From: Lutjanus erythropterus
Lineage: Eukaryota > Chordata > Actinopteri > Lutjaniformes > Lutjanidae
NCBI GenBank assembly: GCA_020091685.1
Contig: CM034595.1
Location: 15,180,525-15,244,524, forward strand
Length of the DNA stretch: 64,000 bases
Direction: 5' to 3'
Shown here: in pieces, positions 24,861 to 36,312 of the stretch
Numbering within the stretch: position 1 is the stretch's first letter
Layout: each line of letters begins with the position of its first letter
Made by a program: the position numbers and the translations under genes
Notes under the pieces: generated by a model
Seen by the model: only the letters and a program-made list of their open reading frames with translations
Databases searched by the model: none
Told to the model about the DNA's origin: nothing

Positions 24861-25502
24861 ATTAATCATGCATAACAGCTGACCTTACCCACTAGAAGGG
24901 GCAAAAGATTCCACAAACTTTTCAAAGAGACCGTCCGCTCTCAGATCGCCTTGAAAACTCAGCAAGAGTAAGAGTAATAATTTCCCACAACATCACAATG
25001 ACTCTGTTTATTGGTGCTCAGTGTGTGCATGTATCTGTTGATTTGATTGTGCATTAGCTTTACTGCAGTTGCAGTTGTTGATTAGTAGCCTGACTAATGA
25101 CTATTTTTTAAAATCCCTGCGTTACATGAACTTGTGGCTGCTGCATTAGTTGAATGTAGACATATGCAACATGGATAGGTCATTGTTATAAAGGTTGTCT
25201 GTAAGGATGGCTTTGTTTATCTTCTTACAAAATCAGCTAGTGGTCTGAAAATATGGCCATGCTGTCACTGAGGCACATACTCAGGAAGACAAATACTGCA
25301 AGTGGAGAGGCAGAGAAACAGAATGAAGGACAGAGGAGCAGAGTGTAGAAGAGAGAAAGCTTAGCAGGCAGAGAGACAGAAAAACAGAGAGATTTTCAGA
25401 CAGGCGGGCAGACAGATAATCTGTGGACTCAAAGGAGGGGAATGTCATTGATCTCCCAGAGGACAATACAATACTGGGCCCTCTGCAATGTTACCAGCAG
25501 CC

Positions 25503-25504
<2 letters not shown>

Positions 25505-25580
<76 letters not shown>
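25505..25580. repeat. (CA)38 microsatellite
   Basis: An uninterrupted AC run of 76 bases. Confidence 0.98.
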
Positions 25581-25583
<3 letters not shown>

Positions 25584-25589
25584 GGTCAG

Positions 25590-27162
25590 ACCTTTTGGGT
25601 GTGGTGGTGAATAGAGTCTAATTCCTATTCAGTCAGTTGGAAGCTGTCTAAGTCTATAGAGAGTCATTGAGTCATTGTCAGGAAGCATTACCCAGCATGC
25701 CACACACCACATCAGGCTGCATAACCTCCATGCGTTTCTTTGGCTTTCTTTCATGACTATTTCATAACATAAACTGCAAATTTCAAAAGTTGTCAGCAGC
25801 CACTCCATCTTCCAGTGTCATGTTTTGTCAGTGGGGGCAAAGTTGAAGCACTTGCCCAGCAGAGTTTATCTGTAGGTCAGTCGGGGCAAACACAGAGGTT
25901 ATTTCATTCAGTTCAGTGGCCTCCTTGAGTAAAACACAAATAAGGAGTAACAACAAAGGTACGATTAAACGGATTAGAAAAGCACTCTTTCAGCTTTTAT
26001 CTTTGTATCATCCTCCTCATTTATAAGCACGGCAAGTTTATATGTGGTAATTATGTTTGTGTGATGTGTGGTTTTTCACACAATGAAATAAGTGTACATA
26101 TTCAACTGCTTTTCGTGTATTATACCTAAAACTATCAGATGATACACCAGGGAAGGTACTATTGAATATGATCTATTCCTTTATAATGCAGAAAGCTCTA
26201 CCTGACTGTCTTTGTACTTCAAGGCAATAATTGTGTAACAGTACTTGTACAGTAACCTCTTAACTGACACACTATAATGCACCAAAATCATTGATTTGGT
26301 TGTGGTTGGTTTTCAACTTTTCACTGTCATGTGTACCGTACGTTTGTGAAATGCTGAAAGTCCAAGGATACATCTTGACACATATGTGGGAGTGTGTTCT
26401 TGAACTGAAATAAAATATTATGATTCAAACAAGTGAGAAAGCCTCAAAAATAACTTCTTTAAAGAAGACCTAAGACCTTGTACCACACAATCAAAGTGAG
26501 ACTCATACACACTGTTGTGAATGTTTTATTTGTATGTTCAAGGTTCGTGACACATAGCAAGGCTCTATGATGAATGATAAATGGGAGAAAATCAAGTGGG
26601 CTAAAGGGAACAAACCTCCAGACAGAATACTGCCATGTGAATATTTTTTATTATCTGGTTCCAGACGGCTGGAAAATGCCTCATAAAATGGCAAGAATAT
26701 ATATATCTTGTTGGAAAAAAAAGACATCTAAAACAGTTCTGTAACATACATTTTCTGCTTTCCCCAAATACCCTAAAACAACAACATTTTTCCAGAGAGA
26801 AAAAAATGAATTCTCTCTTGACAAGCATGTTCCCATGCATTATCAATGGTTTCGCTCGGCCCCATGGTGATAAAACATTTTCTACACATGAGAGACAATG
26901 TTGGCTGTCAGTTACTTAAAAGAAATGTTAAAATTGGAGCCGTGGTTGTTGGAAACACAGACAATATAAATAATGAACAACGACTGGAAAAAAAAAAAAA
27001 GCGAGCCAATTACAGAGAGAGCTGGGAATGTAACTGATCCTTGTCGATGTGAGACAGAAATGGACAGAGATCGATCGATGGGGTTTCAGCACATGTAAAT
27101 ATTTACAGCCTGACTAGTCAATACAGTAAAAGGAGAGAGGGAGTGTTAAAGACAAAGAGATT
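25590..27162. other. spacer, no gene seen
   Basis: No exon-like or element-like structure is supported here. Confidence 0.45.
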
Positions 27163-27716
27163 GCACTTCATTTTACAGAACACTAATAAGATGTAACAAG
27201 CTGCGCTTTGTATTAACTTAGACAAAAACAAATACGCTATATTATATACCCTCTTTTAGACCCTTATTAGACTCTCTTAGAGGGTAATTAGCACAACAGA
27301 ACTGTACTGTAATCTAAAGTGAAATTACATATCTGCTACTTGACTAAACACCCTCTTTGGTTGGTTCCATATCATTGGCAGAGTAGCCCAGACTGATGCA
27401 TATTTGATTCCTGATTAAATTACATTATCTGCCTACAGTATTACAATAATAATCTGTGGAGTCATCCATAGACAAAATATTCCTCTACGTCTGTAATTTT
27501 TTTACTTGGCACATCTGGTTCACATATTGATTTTCAATGGGAAATAAGCAAATGTGTGATTTCACTTTAGTTTGCAGTACAGTTCTGCAGTAACGTGTCC
27601 TCAGAAAGTCTAATGAAGGTCTAATAAAAGCTCTAACACTATTTAACAAGGAACATGTTATTTCAAGCTTTTGTAAGTTTTAGTACATCTTATTGGTGTA
27701 CTGTAAAATAAAGTGC
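27163..27716. mobile_element. fold-back element (MITE)
   Basis: The left end GCACTTCATTTTACAG pairs with the right end CTGTAAAATAAAGTGC. AATAAGATGT is matched by ACATCTTATT, and further in ACAGAACTGTACTG pairs with CAGTACAGTTCTG. Arms are about 170 bases with a loop of about 190. No coding sequence. Confidence 0.82.
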
Positions 27717-29039
27717 GACCAATAAAGAGTGAGACAAAAATAGAGAAAGATGCAGAGATTTTTGGAGACACAGGCAAGAAAACAAGGACTGATTGGACAG
27801 AAAACAAGAAAGTAATTCAGCATGCACGCACTGAGACACGCACACACACACAGTCATGCACAGCCCACTGTGATAATGGTGACATTTGCAGTGTGCCAAT
27901 GGTGGTGTTCGACTGGCTGATGGCCCACAGCGATGGCCTTTAGAAGACTGACAGGCCAAAATTACCATTAAGAGTCGGCAGTATTAACCCTCCATTATAT
28001 ATACACCACACACTCTCTCACAAACTTGCTTCATTGCCATCTATTACTGCTCCATGTAAGTTCAATAGCTTAATAACCTCTGTGTTGCAGAGATTTGATT
28101 GGTCTCTCTTTCTCCTCTGCTCACCTATCTATCCCTCTCTCATCTGCTCCTGTCTCCATTTTCTGCTCCCTGCTGCCGGCTGCTCTCCACCTCCATCTCC
28201 ATCTCCACCTCCACCTCCTCTGCTCTTATCAATCCTCACATTTCTCCTCTTTGCTTATCTGTTTCCTTTCCCATTCCATGTATTTTTCTTTCTTTATTTC
28301 TGTTTTTCTTTCAGCTCTTCCCCTCTGTCCTTTTCCTTCACCACATCTCTCCTTGTCATCCAAGTTGTTGTGGTAGTAATCCAGCAAAGTTTCAGGCAGC
28401 CATGTTGTTTCTCATTCATAATAATGGATAACTAATAAAGAAATATGTTGGTGCCATTGCTAAAAACTTCAAACCTGTGGTGAAAACCTTTTGGCCTAAA
28501 TTTTGACCAGCCGTCTCCTAGAATTTACGTTTATATACAACTAATTTGCAACAGCAAATATGTTTTGAGGGAAAGGTAAAGACATTTTCTATGAACATAA
28601 TGAGAAAATGTTGTTAATTAATAGGCCTTGCAAAAATGTTGATACTGAATGTATCAGTAATAAAGTATCAGTATATAAATGTACAGTTTTATTTACTGAA
28701 ACAAATGTTGTCTCTGAACATATAATCCAAGCAGGAAATACATTGTCACCACAATGTCTTTATAAAAACAGTTGATTGGTTTTATGATTTTGACCTATCA
28801 GTAATAATATATCCAAAATTAGATCAATGTAGAGTTTTAAAGATACCCTGGTCAATGCAGTGGTATTTTAACAAATGTAAACCTTGAAAAAGCGGTCAAC
28901 AAGGTCCAACTTAAAACCAAAGGTGGCTGATATAAAAGGAGGGAAAAGAGAAGAGACAGTCATTTTCCACTTTTAGCATTTAGCAAACCCATTTAATTTA
29001 GTTGTGGTTTTAAGATTTTATAGATTACTTTTAAGGGTC
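27717..29039. other. spacer with pyrimidine-rich tract
   Basis: From about 28110 to 28335 the plus strand is CT-rich, with a (CTCCAY)n-like block at 28188-28217. The long frames here (up to 133 codons) are Ser/Leu/Pro/Phe translations of that tract, not a gene. Confidence 0.6.
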
Positions 29040-29300
29040 TTCATGTCCAGCTTCCAAATTACATTTGAGTTTCTCTCCCAAGTGCATTATCTTCCTTTAA
29101 ATCATTTCTGAAAACACATTTGATTCATTTGCCTCTCATTTTCATTTGCCACTTTTTATGTCTTTTTTGTATTATTTGCCACACACCTTAGGTTTTACTG
29201 CTCTCAGTCTTGTTTACTGAATTCCTTGCATCTTGTTTGTATCATTTTGTGTAAAGAACTTTACGATGGTGGTTATGTGAAGTGCTATAAAATAAAATCG
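29040..29300 (+). repeat. LINE 3'-tail-like fragment
   Basis: The tail AAGTGCTATAAAATAAAAT, preceded by GTAAAGAACTTTACGATGG, resembles the 3' end of several fish LINEs. Upstream, TCTGAAAACACATTTGATTC fits the decayed end of an ORF2. Confidence 0.45.
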
Positions 29301-29591
29301 ATAGCTTTCTTTTAACTAAGAAATGTTTGCTGTGTTAGCTCCATGTATGGAATGACAGGTAAAGAAAATAACAGCTAATAAGCCAAGTTTCAGCTTTTAC
29401 ATTACGTTTGCAGCTCAGAGCTTCACTGGCTAACAGATGTAGGAGTTTTTCTAACAGTTCTGACCTTGGCAGCAGGGGAGAGACAGGCAGGGCAGCAGAC
29501 AGACAGACAAATAGACTGGCTGATACTCTACAGGCTGCAGCATTTACTGGTCTGTAAAGTTAAGGTGAGAGGCTGTGCGTGGCCTTGGTGT

Positions 29592-29596
<5 letters not shown>

Positions 29597-29667
<71 letters not shown>
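29597..29667. repeat. (TG)n microsatellite
   Basis: A pure run of about 71 bases. With the CA array at 29962 it forms an inverted pair. Confidence 0.97.
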
Positions 29668-29668
<1 letters not shown>

Positions 29669-29960
29669 TGAGTGAGTGTAAGGAAAAGCTACTGCTTGTG
29701 TGTGAGACTTTGTGTGTGCGTGCATGTGTGTGTTATCAGGGTAGTGCAGACTTTGCTGTCCAGCGGTGTGTGAGATGAGACAGAACGAACGATTTACCAC
29801 CATGAAACACTAAGCAGACTATTAAACACACACACACGTGCACGTGTGTGCGCACACACACACACACACACAGGCACAGAAACAGGCACATACAGCCGTC
29901 CTTTCCAGCTACACTCTTATCTGTTATATTACATGCACACCAAACACATACATGCCATTT

Positions 29961-29961
<1 letters not shown>

Positions 29962-30048
<87 letters not shown>
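29962..30048. repeat. (CA)n microsatellite
   Basis: A pure run of 87 bases, the longest array in the window. A shorter CA block lies at 29850-29872. Confidence 0.98.
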
Positions 30049-30050
<2 letters not shown>

Positions 30051-30437
30051 ATATATTTAGCAGTAGTGTTATCAGAGGTCACTATTGGTCCATATCTTAG
30101 CCAGGGGCGAGCACTCAGGCCTGTATGATGACAGACGTATCTGCAGATGGAAAACTAACCAGCCAGTGGCCCTGCACTCAACCTCACACAGCACACACTC
30201 AAACACACACTCTACTAATACTGGAGCCCAATGATGGATGTGTGAAGAAACTCTTTTAGTTTGCTGCCTTCAACAGGCAGGTCAGGAGTAGGATCAGCTG
30301 CAGACAGCACTGAGCTGAGCTGGAATCAGCGTCCAGCTAAAGAATAAAGACACAAACGAAGCTCAGCATAAATTAAATCAGGAAGACCAACTTTATTCAC
30401 AATCTTTAATCCATCTCTCTCACTCTTCCTGCACCCT

Positions 30438-30867
30438 ATTACAGTTTTTTAATCACTAATATGCATCACATAAAACTGGCAAATATCTGTGTATTTCTGC
30501 ACATACCAAATTGAAACAGAAAAGCTTTGTATAATTTGTACAAAAAATGAAATAATAATCATTCCATTCTTGTTACAGATACATTAACACAGCCAATAAA
30601 GTGAATTTTATTTGTTGAAATACCGATTTATGTGAAAAATCATCCAAACTTTAAAGCTAAAAGTTCATAATTTTTGTAATGTTCCACATTTCTAGTGTTT
30701 TCGTGGTCTTTCTGAGTGAGAATGGTTGCCATTGTTTTGGTTGAATGAGCTTATTTTGAGAAGTGTTTTGTGGTTTGAATGAATTTTGGAGATGACATGC
30801 TGGCAATGCAGACTGTATGAAAAATTTCTGTATTGATGCTTGTTAGCGATTGCAAAAAAACTGTAAT
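30438..30867. mobile_element. MITE with ATTACAGTTTTTT ends
   Basis: The left end ATTACAGTTTTTTAATCACTAA is mirrored by the complement of the right end, which reads ATTACAGTTTTTTTGCAATCG. Pairing continues through ATGCATCA / GCATCAATAC. It is 430 bp long with no coding sequence. Confidence 0.6.
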
Positions 30868-33458
30868 CAGCTGATTATGCACGTTCACTTTTTTCTGTTA
30901 ATCCAGTCAGATTTTGCCACAAACTCCATTAGCCAATCATATTGTTGCTGTCAAACTTGAAATCTATTCTCCTCCCTGCTGCTGTCAGCGACAGCCATCA
31001 CGGCCCTCCTCCAGCCCATTCTGCTCCAGTTCATTGTATCCATTACCAAGTTGTGCTCATCTAAGTCCACTTTTCATATACCCAGAACGTCTTCAATGTT
31101 CTTCATCTGTGATTCATGTAGTAAGTGCCACAATGAGATGTAAACACTGAAGACTATTCACGTTTCTCATCCTTATTTGTTCACTCAAAACAAAGTATCT
31201 CCTGATTGAACTGATATTATGATGCTTACAAAGTCATATGTTAATGAGCTCATCCCCTTCTTTAACCAGCTCCACCCTTTGTTGTCATTCCCTCTGAATC
31301 ATTTCTATCAAAAGTTAATTATTGCCTTTGCAATAATTATTTAAAACGAGTGTGATTCGGCGGCACATCTGCGGATTCCTTTGAGTGTTTTTGTTCAGTA
31401 TTAATGTGAGAAGCAATGTGGGCTTTTCCATTTTACATGATGCAAACTCAACATGTTATTAACTATGAATCAGAGAACCGCACTGGGAACACAAGCAAGA
31501 ACAGTCTGAACGATCCTCATTCAAACTGGCACATGATTCAAACAAAAACAAGGCCAGCAAGGCCACAAAAAGACTACTACACTGTTAAAATCTCAAGTCA
31601 TTTTGCCTGCATGTGGGTGTACGGGAAAAAGAGGCAGATAAAAAGAGAGAGCAAGGTAATGCATGTAGTTAAAAACTGAAGAAAAATCTGGCTTATACTT
31701 CAAAATATACAAAATCGTTTTTATTGACAAGACTTTTGTCATAAGGTCAAAGACTAGTTCAAATTCAAGCACATAATCCACAGAAACACAGATTGTTTTC
31801 ACCATTTTTTCAGACAGTGAATGTCAAGCTATCCTACCTACCTTTAGTCAAGTTACTAGAACTTTAACCCAGCTGTGTAACCATCTGTAATCACTGCCTT
31901 AGGTTACAATCTGACTGTCCTTAGAGAAGGATAGGAAATATCTTCCTGCAACAAGGCAGCTTGAGGTCCATAGTTTGAACTGAACTAAAACTTCTCCCTC
32001 AGAGTCAGACATGAGTGGGTTTCCATGAAACTAACTACACTCACCTTCAGCAAGAAGTTTCCTTTGACATTAGATGATGTCACCATTTTACCACTGCACT
32101 GTAAAATAATATCGACTAAAAGAACAACTTTCAAACAGCCTCTATGATACAGTGTTGCCTCTTGGTAACAAACCCACTTTTGTCCGTTTACAATCACAAG
32201 ATACATCCGTAATTATGGTGCTTCTAAAAAGGAGGCAGGACCCAAAGGAAACTAATAGCAGTGTTTTAATTAGTCACATGATTCTCTGGAGGTCATGTTG
32301 GATCCCTTTTATTGCAGGCTTCAGCTCCATTATCTCTTTCCACAATCCATTATGGATTCCAACCATGACATTTTTGGTATTATTGTATGTTTAAGTTTAT
32401 ATACTGTTCACCCAATATAAAATATAGTGTAAATAAAAGTATTTTCTTTTAAGTCATAAGCCGTGAGCCAAAGATGGTAGAGTGGCTGTAACATACAGTA
32501 TGTCAAGAAAGACACTTACCTGTAAACAAGCATTTAAATGTAACACATATGATCAAATGCTGAAATGTGACTTGTTTAAAGAGGTTTATGGTTTGAGGTT
32601 ATTTATGCAAAGTTTGGTGAAATATGCCTACACTCTTCATCACAGTCATTCCTATAAGTTGTTCCACAAATGGTACAATGTTGCCTGAGGGTAACATCCA
32701 GACAAATAAATTTCTAGAAAGAGTTCATTTTCAATGTTTTTCAATTTCAAATGGCATAAATGTTAAACTGATGAAAAAGGGAAGGAAATTGAATATTTTC
32801 CACCAGTACTGCAATAATTTTTAAAAATAATGGCCTTTTCAACCTCTTTACCATTATGTTACTATGTTGTTTTAAGCTAACACACCCTAAAGTGTACCCT
32901 AAAAAAATCTCAAACATTTCTTTAAATTATGTTTGCTTGGTCTATTTTCTGACTTTTTTTGTATTTACCAACTGGCATCATAATGTGTACCATACAGGGT
33001 TAAACATTACATCATCAAGTCCACAGATTTCTTTCTTTTGTCATATTTATTTTCCTTTCTCATTCAGACTCTGTTACATTTTCTTCTTTTCCACAAACAA
33101 AATGAATTGGTCTTACCACATAATGTACATAAGGTCAATACTCCAGTTGAAAATTAAAGACATACCTTTTTTTTACTCTCAGCTGGCAAAAAAAATGTGT
33201 GGCTACAAAGAAAAGAACCCTGACTTCATGACTGCTCAGCTTTGACATACCAGCTGACACATTACTAACACACAGCTGTCTCAATCAGCTGATTGTCAAT
33301 GCAGAAAGTTCATTTCCATTCCCCACATTTCATCATATTTATACATAATTCATCAAAATAAAAGTATATATCAAAATTGTAATATTGACTCCAACATCAA
33401 AGGGACAAAATGCAATATTTTCATCAAAAAAAGTATAGACTCATGCAAGCGAGATCCA
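30868..33458. other. AT-rich spacer, no gene seen
   Basis: Several short frames (for example 32856-33245) are T/A-biased and lack any family similarity. Confidence 0.45.
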
Positions 33459-33590
33459 TTTCAATCATCACTTATGACCCACTAGAAGTGTGTGGTGGTG
33501 TCTGTATCTGCAGGGACCCTGCCTTCTGCCTATATTTCCTTATTTTCTTATTATTATGATGTGCTTGGGACATTTTATCAACCCAAAATA
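33459..33590. repeat. dispersed repeat family C, copy 1
   Basis: CACTTATGACCCACTAGAAG, then GTGGTGGTGTCTGTATCTGC and GACCCTGCC are shared, in order, with 54360-54500. Confidence 0.7.
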
Positions 33591-34444
33591 AAACATCCTT
33601 GGAATGAGACTCAGATGCTATGATGTCTTATAATGATTTTCTCAGTGTTTGCTGTGACTTTGGCTCATTCAAAAAATATTTGAGAAATCTTTTGTGCTCC
33701 ATAATCTTACAGTCGAGAGTCGGCTGCAAAACAGCTTTGGATTTGAAAGCTTTTGTATTTTCATTTGATTTAATTACATTTAAGACATTTAAGGAGGAAC
33801 AGGACCAGTTTTCTTCAGGTCAAGATGTAGTTTCATCATGCTTACTTTAGTGTCAAACATTCATTTACTATTTATTTTTCATCAGTGATAGTGTTTATAT
33901 TCAAAGGGGCTCTTCATGGATCAGGTTGCTCATCATGGTTGGAAAATAAAAAATCTGAGAAAAGATGACATCATCAGGGTTGTCTTGGCTTAGGTGTGGA
34001 GACTACAGAGTTGGATGTGTGGAGTTTCCAAGACGCAGGTATTTTCCAGACATGGAGGGTCACGGTGGGAAAAGGTGTTATTATTTGCATTATGGGAAGT
34101 GTAACATCCACTTAAACGTCTGCCACCTTCAGACACCTTGGCACAAACACTGATGGAGAGAAAAATAAACAAATAAATGATGTGGCTGTATCTGTACAGT
34201 GTGTTTAGGTTGGAGGCTATTTGGCTGGCTCCGTATATTGGCACCATCAGCAAGGCCTCTGTTACAGTCCCAACAGAAACAGTGTGAATTAGCCCAGCCA
34301 TTAGGCTGATATAACAAAACAACAACAAACAAATAATACATCCATCAATATAATGAGCCATTATGGCCTAAAGGCCTCCAATGCATTGTGGGTGTCACAT
34401 CTCACCCAAAGTGACACTTGAAAATGAAGTAGATGGAAATTGGA

Positions 34445-35001
34445 CACTGTAAAAAAATAGATATATTTTTTTCATTTAATAAGTTAGTGTCTGCCTTAGT
34501 TGCCTTAGCCTTAGCTACCTTAAAATTTTAATTTAACTGAATTTGAAAAGACAAGTTTAGGTAATTATGTGTTGAGTAAAAACAAATAAACTTGATATTA
34601 ATTCAGTTGAACTTGAAAAAACAATAAACTTAAGATATTAAGTTGCAACAACAACTCTTCGGTCACACTGACAAAGATGACAAACAAATTTCATTTCCTT
34701 TTACAGTTTCTCCATTGGAAAAGTCAGTTGTGTCACAATGCTATAAAAAATACAGGCTAAGGAGAATTTATCTGTAAAACAGTGCATGCTGGGAAGTCTG
34801 CTAATATGCCGATCATGTTTATTTAGAAATTTAATTTAATGAGTTGATTGAACTCTGCGCAGTACATTAATTTAACTCATTATTTAAAGTTAAGACTTGA
34901 AGATAAAAGAACTCATGTTTATAAGTTCTGAAATGTTCTGAAAAGAAACCTTAAGTTTTAAGAGAAAATGCTACTCACTTCTTGTGTCATTTTTTACAGT
35001 G
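34445..35001. mobile_element. CACTG-ended element, copy 1
   Basis: The element begins CACTGTAAAAAAA and ends TTTTTTACAGTG, perfect inverted ends of about 12 bases. The interior (ACTCTTCGGTCACAC, TGATTGAACTCTG, AAGTTCTGAAA) is shared with the copy at about 39890-40624. CACTG ends recall CACTA/EnSpm elements, but no flanking duplication is visible. Confidence 0.75.
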
Positions 35002-35832
35002 TAAATTTGTCACATCTACCACATTAAGGTTCCAAAAGGAAAATATATAATAATCAGTTTTGCTTGAGAACTATCTTTAAGAACCCATCTTATTAAATGT
35101 TTTGTGTGACAGCTTAACTGGTGAAACTGAGTGAATTGGTGGCAGAAGCCTTTTAAACGGGATGCATGAAACACTTTAAATCCCCTATTCCCCAAAAGTT
35201 TCTGATGACAAACTCCTGGCAACCCAAGGGTTTTGTTTATTTTAGGTATGATGCCAAAAATACGAGCTAGACACTGCTACACAGATCAAGTCTGAATATT
35301 ATTCAAATAAATTTCCCCAATCTCAAGTGACTTGTTTTACTCAAACTTAAAACATACACTTTCTAGACAAATTTACTTTTTTTGTTGCAAAAAAAAACAA
35401 GTTCAGATCACACAGACTGCTCCTCCAGGCAACAGCTCACCTTTATTGTGTGTTCTGCATCCAAATTTCATATCATAGCTATATGCAATTATCAGAAACA
35501 TTAGTTATTACTGATCAAGGGATTTGTATTGATCAATCATTAGGCGTTATTATCGCCCCAATGCACAGATCAACTCTACAGGCATAAATAAACACACACT
35601 CTTAATTGAAAAGATGACAAGATTGCTAAAAATAAACAGGAAAATTTTAAAAAAATTAAAAAATAGCAGGTTGTTAAAAAGCTATTGAGGTCTCCAGAGA
35701 AACTCCCTGCCTGCTGATATTTGTTTTGCTCCGTTCGTTCTGTTTTTATTGTCTAACTACCCCAGGCCAAACCATCACAAGTGTCTAGCTGGGGGGGGTT
35801 GGGGAGGCAGCCAAGTTGAGGCAACACTCTGC

Positions 35833-35857
35833 CGCTGCTGCTGCTGCTGCTGCTGCT
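35833..35857. repeat. (CTG)8 trinucleotide run
   Basis: A short (CTG)n run lies in a region with no gene; no coding frame supports a homopolymer tract. Confidence 0.9.
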
Positions 35858-36001
35858 CTCCCAGATTTACATTCAGGAGCCATTTTCTGATTCTGCTACC
35901 CAGAATTCAGCCTCTCTCCACCTCTATCACTCCCTTCATTATCACTGTCCACTCCACAAGAGAGTAAAGGGAGAGAGGAGCAGGCGGGTGGGGGCGTCGG
36001 T

Positions 36002-36219
36002 GGTGGAGGGTTAAGAGGGAGGGAAGTGGAGAGAAGGAAAAGGTGAGAGACAGAGAGAGAGAGAGAGAGACAGAGAGAGAGACAGACAGAGAGACAGAGA
36101 GACAGACAGACAGAGAGGTGGTGGTACAGAGAGCTGGAGCTATCTGCTGAAATATTCATGTTGGTGCCAGCAGCTTTTCCATTCCCCACTCAGCAGGGGG
36201 CTGCTGTTTGATACATCCA

Positions 36220-36251
<32 letters not shown>

Positions 36252-36312
36252 TTTGCTCGCCCCCTCCTCTCCCTTCCCTCCCTCCCTCCCTCCCTCCCTC
36301 TGTCTCTCTCTT
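36002..36312. repeat. facing polypurine and polypyrimidine tracts
   Basis: A GA/GACA-rich tract (36002-36117) is followed, after 100 unique bases, by a CT/CCCT-rich tract (36219-36312). The strand asymmetry is reversed, so the two can pair with each other. Confidence 0.9.

Noticed and set aside
28034-28435. Frames of 93-133 codons
   Set aside because: They translate a CT-rich tract (Ser/Leu/Pro/Phe) in three phases at once. No family or splice evidence.
33990-34361. Minus-strand frame of 123 codons with membrane-like segments
   Set aside because: No family resemblance and no splice or promoter context. The composition is that of the AT-rich spacer.
35833-35857. (CTG)8 as a coding polyglutamine or polyleucine tract
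   Set aside because: No surrounding exon: the frame around it is short and has no splice context.
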